32,471 nt of DNA from Deltaproteobacteria bacterium (GTDB taxonomy: Bacteria > Desulfobacterota > SM23-61): the NCBI GenBank assembly GCA_030654105.1, contig JAURYC010000212.1:1-32471 (forward strand), in the 5' to 3' direction. Shown piece by piece: positions 15,621-24,017 of the stretch. Below the pieces are notes generated by a model. It did not search any database, was not told the DNA's origin, and was given only the letters and a program-made list of their open reading frames with translations. Every line of letters begins with the position of its first letter. Positions within the stretch are counted from its first letter, which is position 1. The position numbers and the translations under genes were made by a program.

Positions 15621-15950
15621 TCAGAGAAACTCAATCTGCTGGAACCCTGGATATTTCTCTTGCAAGATCTTTCGGATAGTCGTTTGGCTTTCTTCCGCTA
15701 CGATCCTTTCAACTTCGGAAATCGACTGGCCGGATTCGCTCCACCCCTTCTTCCAAGAAAGAACATTCCCCGGAACTTTGATGAAGGCGCAGCCTCCCGT
15801 TCCGCAACAAGAGGACTCGACGCCAGCCATTCCGAGCAAATAAAACACCTCCTTTCCCTGGTAGTTCAACCTTCCTTCTTCCACGAAAAGATAACTCCCC
15901 CCAAAAAATTCTACTTTTTTATTTAATTCCGGATGGATGTATTTACCCAT
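15621..15950 (-). CDS. Small protein with a Cys-Cys-Gly cluster, function unknown
   Basis: About 109 residues from ATG 15948-15950 (AGGATGG upstream; the frame is open further left but lacks better starts). The notable segment is GVESSCCGTGGCAFIKVPG in the middle: three cysteines in a Gly-rich turn, suggesting a metal or redox site. A C-terminal helix holds ESGQSISEVERIVAEE. I do not recognise the family. It lies 26 nt upstream of the HMG-CoA-synthase/DUF35 fusion on the same strand, so it probably belongs to the same acyl-CoA operon as its first gene. Confidence 0.6.
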   Translation of the reverse strand: MGKYIHPELNKKVEFFGGSYLFVEEGRLNYQGKEVFYLLGMAGVESSCCGTGGCAFIKVPGNVLSWKKGWSESGQSISEVERIVAEESQTTIRKILQEKYPGFQQIEFL

Positions 15951-16141
15951 AAATGATGCCCATCCTAAAAATATTTTTGCCATTGGCGAAAATGTCAACT
16001 GGGTTTAGCGGATTTCGGCAAGATTCCATCCGGTTATTCATTCAAATTCGGATAAATTGGGGGATTCGAAAATTTTTTCTGTTTCCTATTGGACCCGTGG
16101 GCGAACAGGTCCTTGTGCCCTCGGTTCAAAAAATTTTCTGG

Positions 16142-16381
16142 TCACGGTGCGAGTTCGGTTCTCCGGTAAATAACCACCTCGTAACAATTAACATCTACTT
16201 CATATTCAACATTATCCAGTTGAAAAGCAAAAAGTTTCCCATGGCCCCAATTTTCTCCTTCTTTAAAGGCTTCGTTTGCCAGAAGATAGTCCAAAATGTT
16301 CCGGATTTCTTTAAAAGTAAGGTCATAGTCGGTAATGATGCTAAGAAACAGATTTTGGTGGTGGAAAGGGTAAACCTCCAT
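16142..16381 (-). CDS. Small conserved-looking protein, function unknown
   Basis: 79 residues. An AGGAAG ribosome binding site lies 7 nt before the ATG, which supports it as real. Alternating strands and helices (FLSIITDYDLTFKEIRNILDYLLANEAF, then FAFQLDNVEYEVDVNCYEVVIY) suggest a small alpha/beta fold. No signal peptide, membrane segment or known motif. About 190 nt from the upstream edge of the acyl-CoA operon and probably separately transcribed. Confidence 0.5.
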   Translation of the reverse strand: MEVYPFHHQNLFLSIITDYDLTFKEIRNILDYLLANEAFKEGENWGHGKLFAFQLDNVEYEVDVNCYEVVIYRRTELAP

Positions 16382-16456
16382 ATTTTTCTTCCTGTCTCCC
16401 GCCGAAAATTTGTGCTCATCCTAACAAATTTAAAATTCTTATTCAAGGCTTTTTAA

Positions 16457-16538
16457 CACTGACCGTCGATCATTTTTATTCCCCCACCTTTTTTGTGGCT
16501 CAGGTGTGAGGGGGAGATGAAAAGTGATCGACGGTCAG
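16457..16538. repeat. 82-bp palindromic element with 14-15-bp terminal inverted repeats (MITE-like or bidirectional terminator)
   Basis: The ends CTGACCGTCGATCA (16459-16472) and its exact reverse complement (16525-16538) enclose a second, looser C-rich/G-rich stem. The unit is flanked on both sides by TTTTTAA (16450-16456 and 16539-16545), which looks like a 7-bp target duplication. It lies downstream of the hydroxyacid dehydrogenase gene and could end its transcript. The rest of the 16382-16647 gap holds no gene. Confidence 0.6.
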
Positions 16539-16647
16539 TTTTTAATGACTGCGGATTTCTTTAATTCCGCAATTCGCCAAATTCAGGACAATTCACTTCC
16601 GCAGCAGTTTGGGGCGAGGAAAGTATCTTCCTACGCCGTTCAGGGTG

Positions 16648-17625
16648 TCATGAGCGGTAAATTTCGGGATTGAGAATGTTGGGTGGGATCTCCCCGCGGA
16701 TGACTGCTAAAATGTTGTTCACGGCCGTTTGGATCATTTTTCCCCGGGTTTCATCTGTGGCGCTGCCGACGTGGGGGAGAAGCAAAACATTATCCATAGC
16801 CAGAAGCCCCGGAGAAACCTGTGGTTCAGCTTCGAATACGTCGAGTCCGGCCCCGGCGATCGTACCCGCCCGTAGCGCCTCCACGAGGGCCTTTTCATCC
16901 ACAACGGGCCCCCGAGAGGCATTGATCAAGAATGCGCTCTTTTTCATCAGGCCCAATTGCTCGGCGCCGATGAGATGAGTCGTCTCCGGCGTCAGGGGAA
17001 CATGGAGAGTGACGAAATCTGCGGTCTGAAGAAGATCTCTCAAGGGCATGAATTGCAGTTGATGCTGTTGTTCTATGGCGGGGTGCAGGCGGCGGATATC
17101 CGCATAAACGACCCGCATATTAAATCCCTGACCCCGTTTGGCCACCGCAGACCCGATTCTTCCCAACCCAATGACCCCCAGGGTTTTTCCGTGGACATCA
17201 CTGCCGATCATCAAGTTCGGCTTCCACCCCACCCACTTTCCGGCCCGAACGAAGCGGTCCGCCTCAACAATCCGCCGGGCCACCCCCAGGATCAAAGCGA
17301 AGCTAAGATCGGCGGTGGTATCGGTTAGAACATCCGGCGTATTCGTCGCCGCGATTTTGAGCCGTATGGCCGCGTCTAAATCGATATTGTTGAACCCCAC
17401 GGCATTATTCGCTACGACCTTCAGGTCTTTCCCCGCCTCCAAAACTTTGGATGAAACCCGGTCGCTCCCCATAGCCAGCATACCCATTTTCCCGGGAAGG
17501 GCGGCGATAATCTCTTCCGGGGTCATCGCCCGGTCCTCCAGGTTGATGGTCACTTCGGCCTTTTCCCTAAGAAACTGCAAAGGTCGCTCATAAATCTTTC
17601 GGGTCACTAAAACTTTCGGTTTCAT
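16648..17625 (-). CDS. D-2-hydroxyacid dehydrogenase (glyoxylate/hydroxypyruvate reductase-like)
   Basis: 325 residues. NAD-binding motif LGVIGLGRIGSA at about 149-160 and the catalytic triad R238 (INASRGP), E267 (LDVFEAEP) and H285 (LLPHVGSAT) in family order. Substrates in this family include glyoxylate, hydroxypyruvate, D-lactate and D-3-phosphoglycerate; there is no C-terminal ACT domain, so SerA is excluded. The closest resemblance is to glycerate dehydrogenase/glyoxylate reductase. A GGAG sequence lies upstream of the ATG. It follows ntrX by 64 nt on the same strand. Confidence 0.92.
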   Translation of the reverse strand: MKPKVLVTRKIYERPLQFLREKAEVTINLEDRAMTPEEIIAALPGKMGMLAMGSDRVSSKVLEAGKDLKVVANNAVGFNNIDLDAAIRLKIAATNTPDVLTDTTADLSFALILGVARRIVEADRFVRAGKWVGWKPNLMIGSDVHGKTLGVIGLGRIGSAVAKRGQGFNMRVVYADIRRLHPAIEQQHQLQFMPLRDLLQTADFVTLHVPLTPETTHLIGAEQLGLMKKSAFLINASRGPVVDEKALVEALRAGTIAGAGLDVFEAEPQVSPGLLAMDNVLLLPHVGSATDETRGKMIQTAVNNILAVIRGEIPPNILNPEIYRS

Positions 17626-17689
17626 TTTTCCCCTTATCTCCTTTTCCTTCGTTCAGAGACTCCATTCAACAACAATCCGGTCACTTTTT

Positions 17690-19066
17690 TCAGGTTTCTT
17701 TCTTCAATCCAATTCCATAACTTTTAATCTTTCGGTGTAAGTTACTCCGTTCAATCCCGATGACTTCCGCCGTTTTGGAAATATTTTCTTCGTTCTCCAT
17801 AAGTTTTTTCACAATGAATTTTTTTTCAAACTCCCTCCGGGCATCTTTCAGCAAAGGATACTCTAAGAAAGAAAACTCCGGCTGGGCCTTGCGCTGCTCC
17901 TGGACTGGGTCGGGCACGTCTTTGGCTTCGATCACAGCACCTCGGGTCATGATTACCATGCGCTCAACAACATTCTTCAGTTCCCGCACGTTGCCCGGCC
18001 AGGAGTAGGAAGCAAGCAAGTCCATGGCCGCCGGTAATATTTTTTTCATTTCTTTGTGGTTCTCCAAACAAAATTCGAAAATGAAATGCTCGACCAGGGT
18101 GGATATATCTGACTTCCGCTCCCTTAGGGGAGGTACGGCTATAGGAATGACGTTCAATCGGTAATATAGGTCCTCGCGGAAACGCCCTTTTTGCATCTCT
18201 TCCTTCAGATCCCGATTCGTGGCAGCAATCACCCGTACATCCACGAAGATCATTTCCGTTCCCCCCACCCGTTCAAATTTCTGCTCCTGAAGAATGCGCA
18301 AAATTTTGGCCTGGGTCTTTAGGCTCATATCCGCAATTTCGTCTAAGAAGATGGTTCCCTCGTTGGCTAAATCAAACTTCCCTCTCCGCTTGGTTAGAGC
18401 GCCAGTGAACGAACCCTTCTCGTGGCCAAAGAGTTCACTCTCAATCAGCTCCTCGGGGATGGCCGCACAATTTACCTCAACAAAGGACTTTTCCGCCCGC
18501 AAGCTCAAGCGATGGATTCCCCGGGCGACCAACTCTTTCCCGGTTCCGTTTTCTCCGGTAATCAATACCCACCCGTTGGTAGGGGCAACAATCTTGATCT
18601 GTTCTTTCAATTGTTGGATCTCCGAAGAATTCCCGACGATCTCATATTTTCTCTGAACTTCTTGCCGCAAAGCCCGGTTTTCTTGTTCCAACTTGGAGAC
18701 GACTAAGGCATTGTTAACTGTCAGGAGGACTTTTTCTAAAGAGAGGGGTTTTTCGATAAAATCAAAAGCCCCCAGCTTGGTGGCTTTTACGGCTAATTCA
18801 ATATTGGCATGGCCCGAAATTATGATGATAGGGAGGTTGGGAATTTGGGCTTTCATACGCTCCAGGGTTTCTATCCCATCCATTCCGGGCATCCAAATGT
18901 CCAAAAGGACCAAATCGGGCGGATCCGTCTCGATCTGCTTGAGGGCCTGGACTCCATCTCTAACCTCAAGCACTTCGTACCCTTCGTCTTTGAGTACGCC
19001 AGTTAATGATTGGCGTATCCGTTCCTCGTCATCTACTACTAAGATTTGTTTACCCATAAGATCCAT
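17690..19066 (-). CDS. ntrX: NtrX-like sigma-54-dependent response regulator
   Basis: 458 residues. Receiver domain with phosphoacceptor D56 (LVLLDIWMP) and the conserved Lys in FIEKP; AAA+ sigma-54 interaction domain with Walker A GENGTGKE, Walker B TIFLDEIAD and R-finger region; C-terminal Fis-type helix-turn-helix (NISKTAEVIGIERSNLHRKI). The sigma-54 contact loop reads GSFTGA instead of GAFTGA, a variant that also occurs in active relatives. It follows the ntrY kinase by 28 nt, so the pair is a two-component system, in relatives tied to nitrogen or redox and envelope control. Confidence 0.92.
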   Translation of the reverse strand: MDLMGKQILVVDDEERIRQSLTGVLKDEGYEVLEVRDGVQALKQIETDPPDLVLLDIWMPGMDGIETLERMKAQIPNLPIIIISGHANIELAVKATKLGAFDFIEKPLSLEKVLLTVNNALVVSKLEQENRALRQEVQRKYEIVGNSSEIQQLKEQIKIVAPTNGWVLITGENGTGKELVARGIHRLSLRAEKSFVEVNCAAIPEELIESELFGHEKGSFTGALTKRRGKFDLANEGTIFLDEIADMSLKTQAKILRILQEQKFERVGGTEMIFVDVRVIAATNRDLKEEMQKGRFREDLYYRLNVIPIAVPPLRERKSDISTLVEHFIFEFCLENHKEMKKILPAAMDLLASYSWPGNVRELKNVVERMVIMTRGAVIEAKDVPDPVQEQRKAQPEFSFLEYPLLKDARREFEKKFIVKKLMENEENISKTAEVIGIERSNLHRKIKSYGIGLKKET

Positions 19067-19094
19067 GCCTCTGTAAGACTTTATGATTTTTCGT

Positions 19095-21386
19095 TCAACG
19101 TTTGATCGGCAATTCGATGATGAATCGGGTTCCCTGGGGAACGTTATCTTTCACCCGGATATATCCATCATGGTCGGAAATAATCGTATTTACGATGGCC
19201 AAGCCCAGGCCGGTACCCGAAGCTTTGGTGGAGAAATAGGGCTCGAAGAGCAGAGGCTTGTCTTCCGGAGAAACCCCACATCCATTGTCCGCCACTTCTA
19301 CCCGGGCTAGGTTCATGAATGGGTCAAGGCGGGTCTCCACAATGATTTGTCCGTCTCGTTGTTGCAGGCTTACCGCATCCACAGCAGCCACGGCATTATC
19401 CAGCAAATTGACCATCACGCGTTTAATCTGTTCTTTGTCCAGATTGAAGACCGGAATTTGGTCATCAGGCTTGAAATCAAAGTGGACCTGTTTATGCCCT
19501 TCTTCATAGAGGACCATCGCTTCCCGAATGATCTCGTTCAAATTATTCGGAACAGGGTTGGCCGCCGGCATACGGGCGAAGCTGGAAAATTCGTTGACCA
19601 AGTTCTTCAGCTCTTCCACCTGGGTGATGATGATTTTAGTGCACTCATCGAAAATAGCTCCATCCTGGGCAAATTGATTCAAGTACCGCTTGCGCAGCCG
19701 CTGGGCGGAAAGCTGGATGGGCGTCAGCGGATTTTTGATCTCATGGGCGATTCGCCGCGCAACTTCTCTCCAGGCCGCTGCCCGTTGAGCTTTCTGCAAC
19801 TGGGTCAAATCATCTAGAACGACCACCATCCCTAAGTAACGGTTCTCCTCATCGCGTAGAATAGCAACTTTCACCAGCAGAGTTAGGGTTTCGTTGTGCA
19901 AGGTCAATTTTATCTGCTGGGTGATGGAATGGTTCTCCGCCTGGTTGACTGCCTTGACTAATTCTTTTGCTAAAATGGTATGTTCTGTTTGCAGGATTTC
20001 GTCATATTTTTCCCCCAGGACACTTTCAGCGCGGATTCCCAGGATTTTTTCAGCAGACTTATTAATTGTCCGGATCCTTCCGTCGGTATCGATGGATATG
20101 ACCCCAGCTCCCACATCCCGGAGAACAATCTCCATATACCGCCGCCTTTGTTCTATCTCTATGTTGCTCTTGCGTAACTCGTCATGAGCTTTCTCGATTT
20201 GACTATTGCTGGCCTTAAGGTCCTGGGTCATGCGGTTGAATGAATCCACCAAAGTCCCAAATTCATCCTCGGAAGTTTTACCAATCTGGAAATCCAAATC
20301 CCCCTGGATGATCTTCTGGGTTCCGGCGGCGAGCTTCTCGATTGGATCGGTAATTCCTTTGGCCAGGAAAAGCCCGAACCAGATCGCGGCGAAGATGATC
20401 AACAGGGTAACCAGGGAGAGGGTGGCTAAATAAGTGGATCGGATGGGATGCTTGACCATCCTGAGTTGTTTATATTCTTCAAAGGCGGTAGAAATTTCTG
20501 TAATGCGCGAGACCAGACTTTGGGGCACGAAATAATCAACGACTAACACCCCGGCTACTTCTTGGGGGTTCTGGGGAGAAAAAATCGGGATCAACCCCCG
20601 AATCAGGTCCCCCCGGCCAATCGACTGGATCTTGGTGGTTTCTTTGCCGCGAAGAGTTTCCTGAAGAATCTTTGTTTCCAGGACAGGGAAACCTGCCGGC
20701 GGTATATTGGGTCCATACGCCATGACAGGCTTCCCCAATTGGTTGGAAAGAACCCCTACAGCCTCCAGGTTGTATTCAGCCCGTTTGTTTTTTAAAAAAT
20801 CGGAAAGGAGAGCCTGGTTTCGCCTATCCAGTATCCACTGCGGCACCAAACCCTGCCGGATCTGCCGGGCGTAGTGAAGGGCGTTGTTGGAAGTGTTCTG
20901 GTAATAAAGTTGGGCTACCACCAAAGATTCCTGCAGTGACCCTTCCACCTGGACGCTAAACCAGCTTTCGATGCTACTGGTGATAAACTGCGTGGCCGTA
21001 AAGAAAAGGAGGATGGTAGGGACCAAAGAGAGTGTGATGAAGGCCAGTACCAACTTGGTCTTGAGTTTCGACCCCAGGACCTTCTTTTTTCTTTCAAAAA
21101 TCAGCTTGACGACATTGCGCAGGATGAGAAACAGCAAAAGAAGGAGCAGGAGAATATTCAGACTAATAAGTGATATGACCAGAATATTATTCGGGAAGGG
21201 GGCTTCGACTTTCCAAGTAGAAATGTGGGTCTGAAAGAAAAAAAGGAATCCAATCAGGCCCAAGAGACAAAGGATAATAATAATCTCCCGGTGCCGCCTT
21301 CTTTGCTCTTTGCTTTTTTCCGGTTCCTCCAAATTTTTAAGGTTCACCCCAACCTGCTCTTTTTCCTCAGATTTCCCTATTGGCAA
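19095..21386 (-). CDS. ntrY: NtrY-like membrane sensor histidine kinase
   Basis: 763 residues. Transmembrane segments in the first 110 residues and again near 330-350, enclosing a periplasmic region; HAMP domain (LAKGITDPIEKLAAGTQKI); PAS domain (VLRDVGAGVISIDTDGRI); HisKA with H-box RRIAHEIKNPLTPIQLS; HATPase with N-box NLLDNAVAAVD, VADNGCGV and GTGLGLAIV. This domain order is the NtrY type. The first possible start is TTG with no visible ribosome binding site; the true start may be a GTG 13 codons in. lpxC lies upstream on the same strand, as in other delta-proteobacterial genomes. Confidence 0.93.
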   Translation of the reverse strand: MPIGKSEEKEQVGVNLKNLEEPEKSKEQRRRHREIIIILCLLGLIGFLFFFQTHISTWKVEAPFPNNILVISLISLNILLLLLLLFLILRNVVKLIFERKKKVLGSKLKTKLVLAFITLSLVPTILLFFTATQFITSSIESWFSVQVEGSLQESLVVAQLYYQNTSNNALHYARQIRQGLVPQWILDRRNQALLSDFLKNKRAEYNLEAVGVLSNQLGKPVMAYGPNIPPAGFPVLETKILQETLRGKETTKIQSIGRGDLIRGLIPIFSPQNPQEVAGVLVVDYFVPQSLVSRITEISTAFEEYKQLRMVKHPIRSTYLATLSLVTLLIIFAAIWFGLFLAKGITDPIEKLAAGTQKIIQGDLDFQIGKTSEDEFGTLVDSFNRMTQDLKASNSQIEKAHDELRKSNIEIEQRRRYMEIVLRDVGAGVISIDTDGRIRTINKSAEKILGIRAESVLGEKYDEILQTEHTILAKELVKAVNQAENHSITQQIKLTLHNETLTLLVKVAILRDEENRYLGMVVVLDDLTQLQKAQRAAAWREVARRIAHEIKNPLTPIQLSAQRLRKRYLNQFAQDGAIFDECTKIIITQVEELKNLVNEFSSFARMPAANPVPNNLNEIIREAMVLYEEGHKQVHFDFKPDDQIPVFNLDKEQIKRVMVNLLDNAVAAVDAVSLQQRDGQIIVETRLDPFMNLARVEVADNGCGVSPEDKPLLFEPYFSTKASGTGLGLAIVNTIISDHDGYIRVKDNVPQGTRFIIELPIKR

Positions 21387-21540
21387 GTCTTGACCGAAGT
21401 TATAGATATATTATCCAAGGAAATTGAAAAAGGCAACGATGATTTAGACCTGGGAAGATAATGAAAGGGAATCCCCTTCCAAAGGGGAAACGCGAATAAA
21501 GACGCGTTAGGTTCTTGTATGAGAGCAATCCTTCCGAGTT

Positions 21541-22455
21541 TCAGCTTAGAAATTCGTGAGTAGGGGGCATTATCTGTAGTTTACGGAGTTCTTCCTCACT
21601 TGAAAATTCCAAGAGTTCCCACCAATCTTTATGGGCCAAGAGTTTGTGGATCAATTTATGGTTAAGGGTGTGCCCGGATTTATAACCGATGAAATGTCCG
21701 ATCACTTGGGCTCCCAGTAACCAAAGATCCCCGATTGAATCCAATATTTTATGCCGGACAAATTCATCGGTGAAGCGCAGTCCTCCTTCATTGATCACTT
21801 TACTCTCATCGATGACCACGGCATTTTCCAAAGAACCTCCGCGGGCAAAACCTCTTGCTTTCAACATTTCATAGTCTCTTAGAAAGCCAAATGTCCGAGC
21901 CCGGCAAATTTCCCGTTCAAAATTTCCATTGGAGATTTGAATGAGATAATACTGATTGGAAATAAGAGGGTGTTTAAAATCAATGGTGTATGAAATTTTA
22001 AAGTCATTGCTGGGTAAGAGAGTTGCTTGACGATCTTCTTCGGTTACAGTCACCGGTCGCTTGATAATTACGAATTTCTTAACCTTATCCTGAAGTTGGA
22101 TGCCAGCCCTTTTTAATAGGGCGTTAAAAGGTTCAGCGCTTCCATCCATGATGGGGACTTCGGCGGCATTCATTTCTACTTCGGCGTTATCGATTCCCAG
22201 TCCCGCAAAAGCGGCCATAAGGTGCTCAACCGTTGAAACTTTGACTCCATCGATTCCCAAGGTTGTTGCCAGAGTGGCATCTACCACATTTTCTATGTGG
22301 GCTTTTATCCTAACGTTTTGGGGTAAATCTTTGCGGATAAAAACAATGCCGCTATCAGGGGGACCGGGTCGGATAGTTAAATTACAAGGGATTCCGGTAT
22401 GCAAGCCAATTCCAGAACAATCTACTGTATTTAAAACCGTGGTCTGAGATAGCAT
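21541..22455 (-). CDS. lpxC: UDP-3-O-acyl-N-acetylglucosamine deacetylase
   Basis: 304 residues, normal length. Zn2+ enzyme committing to lipid A synthesis. Visible family marks are the start TTVLNTVDCSGIGLHTG, STVEHLMAAFAGLGIDN with the first Zn histidine, and RHKILDSIGDLWLLG carrying the HKxxDxxGD motif, followed by the general-acid histidine in FIGYKSGHTLNHKLI. It shows the organism makes an LPS-type outer membrane. AAGGAG lies 8 nt before the ATG. Followed by ntrY 154 nt downstream. Confidence 0.97.
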   Translation of the reverse strand: MLSQTTVLNTVDCSGIGLHTGIPCNLTIRPGPPDSGIVFIRKDLPQNVRIKAHIENVVDATLATTLGIDGVKVSTVEHLMAAFAGLGIDNAEVEMNAAEVPIMDGSAEPFNALLKRAGIQLQDKVKKFVIIKRPVTVTEEDRQATLLPSNDFKISYTIDFKHPLISNQYYLIQISNGNFEREICRARTFGFLRDYEMLKARGFARGGSLENAVVIDESKVINEGGLRFTDEFVRHKILDSIGDLWLLGAQVIGHFIGYKSGHTLNHKLIHKLLAHKDWWELLEFSSEEELRKLQIMPPTHEFLS

Positions 22456-22703
22456 TATTTCAGCTCCTTATCGGGCTTTCATATTTTAAATAAGATTTTT
22501 AGCAATTTTAATGCCATAAAATAAAAAAACCTTGTTTTTTAAAATAAATCGTTTATGTGTCCAAAACATTCCGATAGTAGAAGTTTTTAAACCCTATAAA
22601 TTTTTAACACCTTGGAAGTGGGGTTTTTTAAAATCCTATACCACATAAAATTGTGGCAAACCTGACACAATCCTTTTCTAATCTATTGTTTTTTTGCAAC
22701 CTT

Positions 22704-22927
22704 TTATTTTTTAAAAAGGCCGAACAATAGGGTAAGGGAGATGCTGATGATCAGGCTGGTGACCCAGGCAAAATAAAGGGTAAAATTCCCCCTTCGATAA
22801 ACGATATCACCCGGCAACTTGCCGAACCGGAAAATTTCCGGTAGAAACAGAAAAACGACTCCCACGGCCGCAAGGATCGGGCCAAATTAAGAATTAAACC
22901 CTTCCCCCAAACGCTGGAGCCGAACAT
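22704..22927 (-). pseudogene. DUF2905 membrane protein gene with a one-base frameshift
   Basis: Read from ATG 22925-22927 the frame begins MFGSSVWGKGLILN, a typical DUF2905 start, then goes wrong. A different frame continues GPILAAVGVVFLFLPEIF, then GKLPGDIVYRRGNFTLYFAW, SLIISISLTLLFGLF and a stop at 22704-22706. Inserting one G into the TTTGGCCCG run (to TTTGGGCCCG, near 22882-22890) would join them into a 74-residue two-helix protein of standard length. Either the gene is freshly inactivated or the sequence has a homopolymer error. Family function is unknown. Confidence 0.75.
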
Positions 22928-23027
22928 CCCTTATTCCTATTCAATTCAGCGCGCGCGATAGCAATTTGTTTAATATACATAACTTTGACAGGAAAAACAA
23001 CCTTTTTTTGCTCTATTGGCGGCCACT

Positions 23028-23717
23028 CTATTTTGCCTGCAGAGCTTGGCGAAATCCGGATTTGATCGCTTCCTGCTCAGTGTCAAACTCCACTCTTTGG
23101 TTTGGATCCGTATCTCCGTAACCTTTCATCCCTGGAAGATAATAGAATTTGCTCTTCCGGTTTCCAATGATCTTGACCTTTTTGGGGGTTTCCAAGCTTT
23201 TTCCCTCATCCTGCTGGTTGAAAATATGCTCGTTTTTTAGGCTGGGGGGGCGGCTTTCCATTTCCTTAAGGAGATAATGGATATATAGGGAGAGGCTTAA
23301 GGCAATGAGCACGATGCCTAATTGTATAAAAATACTGCGGTGATAACGTTTCTCAACTTTGGGCAGAGGGATTTTTTGAGGTTCTTTCTCTGGTTCCTGG
23401 ATTTCTTCAGCAGCGGAAGGAATCGTAGGGAAAAGGGATAACTGCCGAAAGGTTTCTTTGCGGCCTTCCAACTCGGATTGTATTTGATAACGCCTTAAAA
23501 CTTCTTCTGGATTTAAGCCCAAATATCGGGCGTATCCTTTTAAAAATCCTGAGATGAATTCCCGTTGGGGGAAAAAATGAAAATCATCCTTCTCTAAAGC
23601 TTCTAAGAATGGGAGGCTGATTCGTGTGCCCTTGGATAATTCCTCCATTGACACGCTTCGGGACTCCCGTTCCCTTTTTAGATACTGACCAAGTGTTTCA
23701 GAATAGTGCCCCCTCAT
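23028..23717 (-). CDS. RodZ-like helix-turn-helix membrane protein
   Basis: 229 residues. N-terminal HTH_25/RodZ helix-turn-helix (LGQYLKRERESRSVSMEELSKGTRIS then FISGFLKGYARYLGLNPEEVLRRY), a charged linker, one membrane span at about 129-148 (FIQLGIVLIALSLSLYIHYLL), then a short extracytoplasmic tail. The tail (VKIIGNRKSKFYYLPGMKGYGD..NQRVEFDTEQEAIKSGFR, with a gap shown by dots) resembles the Ada-type metal-binding module seen on some secreted nucleases, but its cysteines are absent. RodZ links MreB to the wall enzymes; this protein has no RodZ DUF4115 domain, so the role is uncertain. Confidence 0.75.
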   Translation of the reverse strand: MRGHYSETLGQYLKRERESRSVSMEELSKGTRISLPFLEALEKDDFHFFPQREFISGFLKGYARYLGLNPEEVLRRYQIQSELEGRKETFRQLSLFPTIPSAAEEIQEPEKEPQKIPLPKVEKRYHRSIFIQLGIVLIALSLSLYIHYLLKEMESRPPSLKNEHIFNQQDEGKSLETPKKVKIIGNRKSKFYYLPGMKGYGDTDPNQRVEFDTEQEAIKSGFRQALQAK

Positions 23718-23957
23718 GTTGATTCCAAAAAATGGATCGCCTTTGCTAAATAGTCCAATTTATCTCACCCCAAGCGAACCATTTACCGCCCTCCGTGATG
23801 ACTTCCCCTATTCCCTCTTCTCCGTCTTTTTGGACAATCCTTCTTTATCCTCCGGTTGCTACCATCCCCATTGGCAATTGATTCGAAAATCCAAATAAGT
23901 TTTAACTTTCCAGCTGGATTTCTTATAACACAGGGTCCGGCAGGTGACAACAAAAAC

Positions 23958-23984
23958 TTGACAAAATCGGACTTCCTTGATAAT
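23958..23984 (+). promoter_or_regulatory. Possible promoter of the carboxyltransferase gene
   Basis: TTGACA (23958-23963) followed by GATAAT (23979-23984) at a short 15-nt spacing, or TAATGA at 17 nt. It lies about 35 nt before the start codon. The rest of the 23718-24017 gap shows no convincing gene. Confidence 0.4.
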
Positions 23985-24017
23985 GATTGGTCTCTATTTT
24001 TAAGGGGAGGAAATTCC

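Noticed and set aside
15951-16141. Possible longer N-terminus of the Cys-cluster protein or another small gene
   Set aside because: Upstream in-frame starts are a TTG and an ATG without ribosome binding sites, and nothing else in the gap has coding character.
17690-21386. Inactive sigma-54 regulator because of GSFTGA
   Set aside because: Ser in the second position of the loop occurs in functional regulators; other motifs are intact, so loss of sigma-54 contact is not supported.
22600-22660. Hairpin-like CCC/GGGG stretch in the gap before lpxC as a terminator
   Set aside because: The loop would be about 27 nt and the stem is mostly A/T; too weak to report. The AT-rich 22456-22703 gap otherwise only carries the lpxC leader.
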